From assembly GCF_014529935.1 (NCBI RefSeq), contig NZ_JACVFC010000001.1:2232001-2296000 (forward strand): 64,000 bases of DNA. Direction: 5' to 3'. The translations under genes were made by a program, and so were the position numbers. The DNA is from Chitinophaga qingshengii. Its GTDB lineage: Bacteria; Bacteroidota; Bacteroidia; Chitinophagales; Chitinophagaceae. Below are positions 42,989-50,641 of the stretch, one piece after another (the first letter of the stretch is position 1; each line of letters opens with the position of its first letter). The notes beneath the pieces are model-generated. The model saw only the letters and a list, made by a program, of their open reading frames with translations. It made no database searches and had not been told where the DNA came from.

Positions 42989-45142
42989 ATGGTTCATAGC
43001 TTGGTTTTATTGATGGATACCCATCTGCCCCTGAAAGATCCGGTACCTATTTTTTCACTGGTACTGTTCATCATTCTGCTGGCTCCCATTATCCTCCGCA
43101 AATTCCGTATCCCCAGTATCATCGGATTGATATTGGCCGGTATGGCTATTGGGGAGCACGGTTTCGGCATTATTGAAAAGGGTAGCATCGATTTGTTTGG
43201 CAAGGCAGGTTTACTGTATATCATGTTTCTCGCCGGCCTGGAACTGGATATGACGGAGTTCCGAAAGAACCGCTATCGCAGTATGGTGTTCGGCGCCCTG
43301 ACTTTCTTTATCCCTTTGTTGCTCGGTTTTGTAGTCTGTACCTATGTACTGCATTTTAACTTCAAGGCTACCCTGCTGGTATCCAGCATGTTTGCCACCC
43401 ATACGCTGGTAGCCTATCCGCTGGCCAGCAGACTGGGTATCACCAAAAACGAAGCCGTAACCGTAGCAGTAGGCGGTACTATCATCACCGATACTGCGGT
43501 ACTGCTGATACTGGCAGTTATTACCGGCGCCCAGGTTGGGAACCTCGACACCTATTTCTGGGTGAAACTGGGCATTTCCCTGACCATCTTTGCCCTCATT
43601 ATCCTTTGGCTGATGCCTGTACTGGGCCGTTGGTTTTTTAAGAAGATAAAGGACGATAAAACCTCCCATTTTATCTTCGTGATGGCCCTCGTATTCGCAG
43701 CGGCTTTCCTCGCGGAACTGGCCGGCGTAGAAGGCATTATCGGTGCGTTCCTGGCCGGATTGGCCCTCAACCAGCTGATACCGCATACCTCGCCGCTGAT
43801 GAACCGTATCGAGTTCGTCGGTAATGCCCTCTTTATTCCGTTTTTCCTGATCAGTGTAGGCATGCTGGTAGATCTGCGCGTGCTGCTCAAAGGACCGGAA
43901 GCGCTGATCATTGCAGGCGCCCTGACCCTCATGGCCCTTAGCAGTAAATGGTTTGCCGCTTTCTTTACGCAGCTGATCTTCAAATACAGCGCTACTCAAC
44001 GTAACGTCATCTTCGGCCTCAGCAGCGCCCACGCTGCTGCTACCATCGCGGTGATCCTCATCGGTTTTAATATGGGCATCGTAGATGAACACGTGCTGAA
44101 CGGCACTGTGGTACTCATTCTCATCACCTGCCTGGTAGGCTCTTTCGTCACGGAAAATGCCGGCCGCCGCCTCGCCCTGCAGGAAGCAGAACAAAAACCC
44201 GAACTCCCCGATCAGCCCGAACGTATACTGGTACCGGTTTCCAACCCCGAACGTATTGAAGCGCTGCTCGATTTCGCGGTCATGATCAAGGATGCGAAAG
44301 TACCTACGCCTATCTATCCGCTGGCCGTTGTACAGGACAATGAGGAAGCACGAGATAAAATCCATCTCACCAATAAAATGATGGAAAAAGCAGTGATACA
44401 TGCAGCCGCCACGGAAAGTAACGTACAGGTGGTTACCCGTATCGACCTCAACGTATCCGATGGTATTGCCCGCGCGGCAAAAGAACTCATGATCAGCGAT
44501 GTGATCCTGGGCTGGACAGACAAAACCAGTACCACCGACCGCCTCTTTGGTAACATCTTCGGTACCACCATGGACAACGTACTACAAAGTGTATGGGAAA
44601 CCGTATATGTATGCAACTTCCTGTACCCGCTCAACACTACTAAAAAAATGGTGCTGGTACTACCACCGAATACGGAATACGAAATAGGTTTTCTGCACTA
44701 CCTGCAGAAAATGTTCCTGCTCGCCAAACAAGCCGGCGCCAAACTGTTGGTATTCTGCAACGCCAAAACGCAGTCTATCACGGAAGCGTTTATCACTCAG
44801 TCCAAACTAAGCGTGGAAGTGACTTTCAAACAATTTGAATCGATCGAGGACTTCCTGATACTCTCCCGCGAAGTCACCCGCGACGACCTGGTAGTAGTGG
44901 TAACGGCCCGTAAAGGCACGCTCTCCTATCACGCGTACCTGGAGAATATTCCGGGTAAAATGAGCCGTCATTTTAAAGACAACAACGTGATTCTGCTATA
45001 CCCCGAACAAACAGAAATTGATTACCTGGAAGCAGGATTGCAGCCGGAAGATCTTACGCTCGCGCCTATACAGGAACAGCTGGCCAACCTGAATAAACTG
45101 GGTAAAGCGTTCAAACGTATCTTCAAAGGACCTAAAAAATAA
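42989..45142 (+). CDS. Cation:proton antiporter, CPA2 (Kef/Nap-type), with C-terminal USP-like tail
   Basis: Inner-membrane exchange of Na+ or K+ for protons. 717 residues. About 12 membrane segments at 20-400, with the family stretch RIPSIIGLILAGMAIGEHGFG near 37-57, FLAGLELDM near 80, a possible ion-site region HTLVAYPLASRLG near 137 and GIIGAFLAGLALNQLIP near 251. Residues about 418-545 form a universal-stress-protein-like domain (ILVPVSNPERIEALLDFA, VILGWTDKTSTTDRLFGNIFG), and another soluble portion follows. A second Met at residue 9 may be the true start. A terminator follows. Confidence 0.88.
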   Translation: MVHSLVLLMDTHLPLKDPVPIFSLVLFIILLAPIILRKFRIPSIIGLILAGMAIGEHGFGIIEKGSIDLFGKAGLLYIMFLAGLELDMTEFRKNRYRSMVFGALTFFIPLLLGFVVCTYVLHFNFKATLLVSSMFATHTLVAYPLASRLGITKNEAVTVAVGGTIITDTAVLLILAVITGAQVGNLDTYFWVKLGISLTIFALIILWLMPVLGRWFFKKIKDDKTSHFIFVMALVFAAAFLAELAGVEGIIGAFLAGLALNQLIPHTSPLMNRIEFVGNALFIPFFLISVGMLVDLRVLLKGPEALIIAGALTLMALSSKWFAAFFTQLIFKYSATQRNVIFGLSSAHAAATIAVILIGFNMGIVDEHVLNGTVVLILITCLVGSFVTENAGRRLALQEAEQKPELPDQPERILVPVSNPERIEALLDFAVMIKDAKVPTPIYPLAVVQDNEEARDKIHLTNKMMEKAVIHAAATESNVQVVTRIDLNVSDGIARAAKELMISDVILGWTDKTSTTDRLFGNIFGTTMDNVLQSVWETVYVCNFLYPLNTTKKMVLVLPPNTEYEIGFLHYLQKMFLLAKQAGAKLLVFCNAKTQSITEAFITQSKLSVEVTFKQFESIEDFLILSREVTRDDLVVVVTARKGTLSYHAYLENIPGKMSRHFKDNNVILLYPEQTEIDYLEAGLQPEDLTLAPIQEQLANLNKLGKAFKRIFKGPKK

Positions 45143-45206
45143 AGGGGCATAAACGTACATTATGTATACAATTCATCATTCATATCAGGAATGATAAATA
45201 TTTTTC

Positions 45207-45252
45207 AATCGCCTGAAACCACTTACACAAGTGGGTTTCAGGCGATTTGTTT
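45207..45252 (+). terminator. Intrinsic terminator after the antiporter gene
   Basis: Near-perfect 18-19-base stem AATCGCCTGAAACCACTT / AAGTGGGTTTCAGGCGATT with one bulge, a 4-base loop, then TGTTTT. Confidence 0.88.
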
Positions 45253-45271
45253 TATAAAACTTCAAAAAATA

Positions 45272-45302
45272 TTTGGTAGAATAAAAATAGTTTATACCTT
45301 TG
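45272..45302 (+). promoter_or_regulatory. Promoter of the tRNA-Val cluster
   Basis: TTTG at 45272-45275 and TACCTTTG at 45295-45302, separated by 19 bases: an exact match to the Bacteroidota -33 / -7 consensus. Transcription would start near 45308, about 37 bases before the first tRNA. Confidence 0.85.
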
Positions 45303-45344
45303 CAATCCCATCGAACGAAAGGCTCGGCGGTAACAAAGAAAGAA

Positions 45345-45419
45345 GGGAGCTTAGCTCAGCTGGTTCAGAGCATCTGCCTTACAAGCAGAGGGTCACTGGT
45401 TCGAATCCAGTAGCTCCCA
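45345..45419 (+). tRNA. tRNA-Val (TAC), copy 1
   Basis: 75 bases including the discriminator A. Acceptor stem GGGAGCT pairs with AGCTCCC, anticodon loop CTTACAA between TCTGC and GCAGA gives anticodon TAC (reads GTA and other Val codons), T arm ACTGG-TTCGAAT-CCAGT. The 3' CCA is not encoded; CAC follows. Confidence 0.97.
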
Positions 45420-45458
45420 CACTTCAGGTTATTTTGACTTATTAAAGGATCTTTTTTA

Positions 45459-45533
45459 GGGAGCTTAGCTCAGCTGGTTCAGAGCATCTGCCTTACAAGC
45501 AGAGGGTCACTGGTTCGAATCCAGTAGCTCCCA
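45459..45533 (+). tRNA. tRNA-Val (TAC), copy 2
   Basis: Identical in sequence to copy 1 over all 75 bases. It is separated by a 39-base AT-rich spacer from copy 1 and is presumably processed from the same transcript. Confidence 0.97.
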
Positions 45534-45566
45534 CACACTTCATCGTACTTAAAAGATCTTTTTTCC

Positions 45567-45641
45567 GGGAGCTTAGCTCAGCTGGTTCAGAGCATCTGCC
45601 TTACAAGCAGAGGGTCACTGGTTCGAATCCAGTAGCTCCCA
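45567..45641 (+). tRNA. tRNA-Val (TAC), copy 3
   Basis: Identical to copies 1 and 2. The spacer before it (33 bases) shares the GATCTTTTTT word with the first spacer. A terminator follows after 4 bases. Confidence 0.97.
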
Positions 45642-45645
45642 CACA

Positions 45646-45679
45646 AAGCCATTCAGTAGTACTACTGAGTGGCTTTTTT
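45646..45679 (+). terminator. Terminator of the tRNA-Val cluster
   Basis: Stem AAGCCATTCAGTAGT / ACTACTGAGTGGCTT with one mismatch, followed by TTTTTTG. Confidence 0.9.
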
Positions 45680-45724
45680 GTTTTAATGCGTGAACCAATC
45701 ACCTTTGGCCACTTACATAATACA

Positions 45725-46735
45725 TCATTTCTCTTTTGCAATCTGTTCCCGGATTAATTGTTTTTCCCGTTCAAGTTCTGCTCTCAGCTCTTCTTCTGTT
45801 GGCAATACAAGCCGGTACTTGGATGCAAATAATTGTTTATTTTCTTCCAGTATGCTATACTTAACTATTGTATGGTCTTTTTCAGCACAAAGTATGATAC
45901 CAATTGTAGGATTATCCCCTTCTGTTTTCTTCAGGTCCTCAAACATTCGGACATACATATCCATTTGCCCAATATCCTGATGCGTTAGTTCGTTTATTTT
46001 CAAGTCAATTAATACAAAACACTTAAGAATATAATTGTAAAATACCAGGTCAATGTAAAATACCTTGGTATCCGTCTTAATACGGTATTGACGACCTACA
46101 AACGAAAAACCCTTACCTAATTCCAATAAGAACGACTGCAAATTGTTGATTATCGCAGACTCAATTTCAATTTCTGAATATCCCGTTGGCCACTGCAGCC
46201 CCAAAAACTCTAAAACATATGGATTTTTAATCATGTCACTGGATGACACTTTCTCCATGTTCTTCTCGTCCATTAAGGCGGCTCTTTTATTCTGGGTAGA
46301 TAATAATCGCTCATAATACAGCGTATTAACATTTCGTTCCAGTTGGCGTGTACTCCACGATTGCGCGGCTGTCTCAGCTACATAATAGTCCCTGGCAGTT
46401 GGATTTTCAACCCGTAGTAATATCCTATAATGCGTCCAACTCAATTCGGGGCGCACTGCGTCCCGAATTGGAAACGTCTGGTAAAATTGCCGCATACGAC
46501 GTAATTACCGTTCTTCAAATCCCTTTCCAAACTCTTTTGTTAGATGTTTTGCCAACTCTTTTATAAGGTATGTACCATAGTCGGCTCTTTCTTTTCCTTG
46601 CTGTTCTTCCTCAAAAATACGTTTACCAATAAACCAATACGCTTCCACCATCGCGGAATTAATAGCCACATATGCTCTTTGTCTGGCCGCAAAAAGCATA
46701 TCTCTGACATCTGTGAGAAATGATTTCTTAAGCAT
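45725..46735 (-). pseudogene. DUF1016/YhcG-type PDDEXK nuclease gene with one in-frame stop
   Basis: A single reading frame of 337 codons interrupted only by TAA at 46505-46507. Upstream part (46505-46735, 76 residues) is the DUF1016 N-terminal domain ending EFGKGFEER. After the stop the same frame continues LRR then MRQFYQTFPIRDAV (46495 down to 45725, 256 residues). Intact relatives read through this point as ER-N-L-R-x-MRQFY. The C-terminal PDDEXK region is present (FYIDLVFYN, then FVLIDLKIN, where Asp replaces the usual Glu). YhcG proteins are often linked to restriction or mobile elements. It lies just after the tRNA cluster and is visibly more AT-rich than its neighbours, suggesting acquisition. 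Readthrough or reinitiation at MRQFY is possible. Confidence 0.85.
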
Positions 46736-46823
46736 GAATTAGATTCTATAATCAAACTTACACGAAAAAATCTGGTTTCCTGTTGACAACCTCCGCTCAG
46801 ATTCCTTATCCTACAAACGAAAA

Positions 46824-46869
46824 AGCGAAAACAGAAGTGAATGATTAAGTATTCACTTCTGTCTTCGCT
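46824..46869 (-). terminator. Intrinsic terminator after the lipoprotein gene
   Basis: 19-base stem from AGCGAAAACAGAAGTGAAT with one mismatch and an 8-base loop. On the minus strand it is followed by TTTTCGTTTG. It ends transcription from 47871. Confidence 0.85.
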
Positions 46870-46880
46870 CTTATCTATCT

Positions 46881-46920
46881 ACGAAATCAAAAAATCGTAA
46901 ATCAAAAAATCCCTAAATAT
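46881..46920. repeat. Family 1 repeat, copy D (single arm)
   Basis: Contains GAAATCAAAAAATCGTAAAT and AATCAAAAAATCCCTAAAT, the right-arm form of family 1, touching the stop codon of the lipoprotein gene on the minus strand. No matching left arm was found within about 150 bases. Confidence 0.72.
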
Positions 46921-47871
46921 TTACGGTTTCTTTTTCTTCTTCTCCGCTTTTTTAGCATAGTTCCCTTCAAAGAAACATTTAATGCCGCGGTAAGCGCCGC
47001 AACCGCCTGTTTCCCGGATACTCACACGGCCTGCGGAAAACTGGAAAGCAATACCACAGGAAGATTCTTTGTCTTTATACTCCCCTCTGTTACCGGCAAT
47101 ATAATGTCCTCTTCCACTCAGCTCACCTTTACAGCTGCCGTTGTCTTTGGAGAAAGTGATGAAAAACTGGAAGGTCTTACCATCTTCCCCATCGCGGATG
47201 GAAATCAGGCTCATGTCACCGGCAGTGTAATCGCCGGAGAACTTATGCTTACGCGGTAAGGTATCGATAGGATTAAAGATCTGTCCGGGGGTGGTAGGTC
47301 CGTTGGAGTTAGTCATGATCAACTGTACCGCACCTGTTTTATCTACCGCATAAAAATCTTCTCTCAGGGAGACGTTATTGGCGCCCAGTTTTTTCTCTGT
47401 GCTGATTTTGATCACATTTTTACTATCGATGGAAGTGTAGGTAACTGTCCCATCGCTGCTACCGGTATTGGCTATACGTAAACGGTTCAGGTATTTTCCT
47501 TTTTTGTCGAGCATACAGAGATAACCGGTAGTTTGAGAACGGCCTACGGCTTTAATAACCATGTAGTTGGTCAGGTTCCCCTGGATACGGGTCAACGGGA
47601 ACAACTTCACTTTTTCTGTTTTACCATAATCTCCTTTGGTAAGTGTGTCCGTCAAAAACTGGTTCACCGCTGCGGTATCCACCGCCAGCGAATCGGCTAT
47701 TTTCAGCTGCAGCGTGTCAGCATTTATTTTATACGGTAATGTTCCCGGAACGAATAATTCCTGGAAGTCTTCAAATGTCATTGGCTCATCAGCACCACTG
47801 CCAGTTTTCTTTTTGGATTTACAGGCTGCCAGTGCACCGATTGTCAATACTAATAACAGGTAACGCTTCAT
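46921..47871 (-). CDS. Unknown lipoprotein
   Basis: 316 residues. Signal MKRYLLLVLTIGALAAC with lipobox LAAC, so lipid attachment at Cys17, followed by a Lys/Gly/Ser linker. The body has no recognised domain. The C-terminal part has four Cys (SCKGEL, SSCGIAF, GGCGAYRGIKCF) that could form disulfides, and the extreme end is a run of Lys. A terminator and repeat copy D follow. Confidence 0.75.
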   Translation of the reverse strand: MKRYLLLVLTIGALAACKSKKKTGSGADEPMTFEDFQELFVPGTLPYKINADTLQLKIADSLAVDTAAVNQFLTDTLTKGDYGKTEKVKLFPLTRIQGNLTNYMVIKAVGRSQTTGYLCMLDKKGKYLNRLRIANTGSSDGTVTYTSIDSKNVIKISTEKKLGANNVSLREDFYAVDKTGAVQLIMTNSNGPTTPGQIFNPIDTLPRKHKFSGDYTAGDMSLISIRDGEDGKTFQFFITFSKDNGSCKGELSGRGHYIAGNRGEYKDKESSCGIAFQFSAGRVSIRETGGCGAYRGIKCFFEGNYAKKAEKKKKKP

Positions 47872-47964
47872 GCAAAGTTGATTCAGGGCGAAAAGTTAGA
47901 TATAGTTTTTATATGTGCGCAGCTAAAATCAAAAAACATACCGGATGGGTAAAAGTTTAGAAAA

Positions 47965-47988
47965 ATTATTTAGATTTGTCTAAATAAT
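47965..47988. promoter_or_regulatory. MntR-type operator over the mntR -7 box
   Basis: Perfect palindrome ATTATTTAGA-TTTG-TCTAAATAAT of 24 bases. It includes TAGATTTG (47971-47978), a match to the TAnnTTTG box, so repressor binding would block the promoter. TTTAGA half-sites also occur at about 47956 and TTTAGAC just before the ATG. The TTTAGa / tCTAAA form resembles DtxR/MntR boxes. Confidence 0.75.
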
Positions 47989-48000
47989 AATTTAGACGAT

Positions 48001-48660
48001 ATGAACTTATCTATTGCGGAAGAGAACTATGTGAAAGCCATATACAAGCTCCAGGACGGGGATACAGCAGTCACCACCAACGCTCTGGCCTATGAACTGG
48101 ATACCAAACCGGCTTCTGTAACGGATATGGCAAAAAAGCTAAAAGAAAAACAACTGATAGACTACGAAAAATACCAGGGCATTACCCTCAGCTCCGAAGG
48201 CCGTAAAACAGCCCTGCAGATTGTACGCCGCCACCGGTTGTGGGAATGTTTTTTGGTGGATAAACTGGCGTTCAGCTGGGAAGAAGTACACGAACTGGCG
48301 GAAGAACTGGAGCATGTACGCAGCGAAAAACTGACCAACCGCCTCAGCGAATACCTGGGCAACCCAACAGTAGACCCGCACGGAGACCCTATCCCCGACG
48401 CACATGGCAAAATGGTTAAACCTCGTCCGCAGACATCGCTGGACCAGGCCAACGCCAAACGCCTGGTCGTCACCGCCGTTACCGACCAGTCCACCGCCCT
48501 GCTGGCATTCCTGAATGCCAAAGGCATCGGACTCGGTACCCAACTGGAGATCCTGGCCCATTATGAATACGATAACTCCATCGAAATCAAAATAAAACAT
48601 GCACCTGCGCTCACTATCAGTGAACAGGTAGCTAAAAATATCATGGTAAGACCTGTTTAA
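48001..48660 (+). CDS. mntR: DtxR/MntR-family metal-dependent repressor
   Basis: Represses metal uptake genes when Mn2+ or Fe2+ is bound. 219 residues. Winged helix at about 1-70 (NYVKAIYKLQ, TNALAYELDTKPASVTDMAKKL), dimerisation and metal-binding domain about 75-140 (RRHRLWECFLVDKL, HELAEELEHVRSEKL, GNPTVDPHGDPIPD), and an SH3-like FeoA domain at about 150-219. It is four bases from mntH and has a palindromic operator immediately upstream, so autoregulation is expected. Confidence 0.92.
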   Translation: MNLSIAEENYVKAIYKLQDGDTAVTTNALAYELDTKPASVTDMAKKLKEKQLIDYEKYQGITLSSEGRKTALQIVRRHRLWECFLVDKLAFSWEEVHELAEELEHVRSEKLTNRLSEYLGNPTVDPHGDPIPDAHGKMVKPRPQTSLDQANAKRLVVTAVTDQSTALLAFLNAKGIGLGTQLEILAHYEYDNSIEIKIKHAPALTISEQVAKNIMVRPV

Positions 48661-48664
48661 GACT

Positions 48665-50536
48665 ATGGACTACAATCGCGCAACGTCCCTGAGTGAGGTA
48701 CATCAGAGCATCGATACCAATACTAAATCAAAGTGGAAAAAACTCTTCGCTTTCTTTGGTCCGGCCTACCTCGTCAGCGTAGGATATATGGACCCCGGCA
48801 ACTGGGCCACCGACCTGGCCGGCGGCAGCCAATACGGCTATAAACTGATATGGGTGCTGCTGATGAGTAACCTCATGGCACTGCTGCTGCAAAGCCTCAG
48901 CGCCCGGCTGGGTATTGTACGCGGCCGTGACCTGGCACAGGCCAACCGGGAAACCTATCCCCGCAGCGTCAACTTCCTGCTGTATATCCTCGCCGAAATA
49001 GCCATCGCGGCTACCGACCTGGCAGAAGTGCTGGGAATGGCTATCGGGCTGCAACTGCTGACAGGCCTGCCCCTCATATGGGGCGTGAGCCTCACCGTGC
49101 TGGATACCTTCCTGTTGCTGGTATTACAGCGTTACGGCATCCGGAAAATGGAAGCCTTTATCGTAGCCCTGGTGGCTATCGTGGGCGTTTCTTTCCTGGT
49201 ACAGCTGGTAATGGCCAGGCCCGATATGCGGGAGGTGGCACACGGCTTTATCCCCTCCATCCCGGATAATACGGCTTTATATATCGCTATCGGTATCATC
49301 GGCGCTACCGTTATGCCGCATAACCTGTACCTGCACTCCGCCCTGGTACAAACCCGTAAAATCAAACGCGACGATGCCGGTATCAAACAGGCATTAAAAC
49401 TTAATTTCCTCGATAGTACCATCGCGCTCAACCTGGCCTTCCTGGTCAATGCAGCGATCCTGATCCTGGCGGCGGCCGTATTCTTTAAAACCGGCCGGAC
49501 TGACGTGGCGGAAATACAGGACGCACACCAGCTGCTGGAACAGCTGCTGAGCAGCAAACTAGCACCCATACTCTTTGCGGTGGCATTGATCGCAGCCGGA
49601 CAAAGCAGTACCGTTACAGGCACCCTTGCAGGACAAATCATCATGGAAGGTTATCTGCACCTGCGTATCAATCCATGGCTGCGCCGGCTGTTAACACGGC
49701 TGCTGGCCATTTTACCGGCTTTCCTGGTCATCCTTATTTCAGGCGAAAACCAGGTAGGCCCCCTGCTGGTATTCAGCCAGGTACTGCTGAGCATGCAGTT
49801 AGGCTTCGCCATCATCCCCCTGATCCATTTCGTGAGCGATAAACATACCATGGGCAAATATGCCATCAAACCGGTGACCAAGGTGATCAGCTGGGCCATC
49901 ACCGCTTTGTTGGTATATTTGAATATGCGCATGGTGTACACAGAAGCGATCGGTTACATCTCCGGCAACGGCAGCGTTTGGGTAGACGGTATCATCATCC
50001 TCGCCTCCCTTGGCTTCATCATACTGCTGGTGATCACCGTGGTATATCCGCTGATCAGCCGCTACCGGCAGGAAACTACCGGCGGTATACATACGCCGCA
50101 GGTCTCCCTCGGCGAACTGGAGAAGCCGCAATACAAACGTATCGCCATGGCGCTGGAATTCAGCAAAAAAGATGAACAAATCATCTCCAATGCCATTGCT
50201 CACGGTAACGAACATACGGAGTACCTGTTGATACACATCGTAGAAAGCGCCTCCGCCAAATATTTCGGTAAGGAATCAGACGATTTTGAAACCCGCAAGG
50301 ACCAGGAACAACTGGACACCTACCTCGCACTGCTGCATAGCCGCGGCATTAAAGCCAGCGGCATGCTGGGCTTCCGTCACCGCGCCAAGGAAATTGCCCG
50401 CATCGTTAACCACGAACAAGCCGACTTCCTCGTGCTGGGCGGCCACGGCCACAAAGGCATCAAAGACTGGATTTACGGGGAAACAGCCAACCAGGTACGT
50501 CACTTCGTAAAAGTACCGGTACTGGTAGTGCAATAA
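48665..50536 (+). CDS. mntH: Nramp Mn2+/Fe2+ transporter fused to a universal stress protein domain
   Basis: Proton-coupled uptake of Mn2+ or Fe2+. 623 residues, about 200 more than a plain MntH. Nramp domain at about 25-440 with the metal motif DPGNW (41-45) and ATVMPHNLYLHSA near 217. A C-terminal USP domain occupies about 490-623, with the nucleotide loop GGHG-(9 residues)-GET close to the GxxG-x9-G(S/T) rule. The fusion may let nucleotide state or stress control transport (inference). It starts 4 bases after mntR, so both are under the same operator. Confidence 0.92.
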   Translation: MDYNRATSLSEVHQSIDTNTKSKWKKLFAFFGPAYLVSVGYMDPGNWATDLAGGSQYGYKLIWVLLMSNLMALLLQSLSARLGIVRGRDLAQANRETYPRSVNFLLYILAEIAIAATDLAEVLGMAIGLQLLTGLPLIWGVSLTVLDTFLLLVLQRYGIRKMEAFIVALVAIVGVSFLVQLVMARPDMREVAHGFIPSIPDNTALYIAIGIIGATVMPHNLYLHSALVQTRKIKRDDAGIKQALKLNFLDSTIALNLAFLVNAAILILAAAVFFKTGRTDVAEIQDAHQLLEQLLSSKLAPILFAVALIAAGQSSTVTGTLAGQIIMEGYLHLRINPWLRRLLTRLLAILPAFLVILISGENQVGPLLVFSQVLLSMQLGFAIIPLIHFVSDKHTMGKYAIKPVTKVISWAITALLVYLNMRMVYTEAIGYISGNGSVWVDGIIILASLGFIILLVITVVYPLISRYRQETTGGIHTPQVSLGELEKPQYKRIAMALEFSKKDEQIISNAIAHGNEHTEYLLIHIVESASAKYFGKESDDFETRKDQEQLDTYLALLHSRGIKASGMLGFRHRAKEIARIVNHEQADFLVLGGHGHKGIKDWIYGETANQVRHFVKVPVLVVQ

Positions 50537-50641
50537 ATGATATTCTTATCATGTTCCGACCAAATGATTTTATTTAGAAAGATTATTTATAATATTATGA
50601 CATAAACAGTAACTATTTATCCAACGCCACACATTTAACCG

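Noticed and set aside
43211..44401. 396-residue frame opposite the antiporter gene
   Set aside because: Very polar, Gln/His/Tyr-rich shadow typical of the reverse strand of a membrane protein gene.
48001..48660. Iron-specific (IdeR-like) call for the DtxR regulator
   Set aside because: Direct coupling to an Nramp transporter favours manganese, though the metal cannot be proved from sequence.
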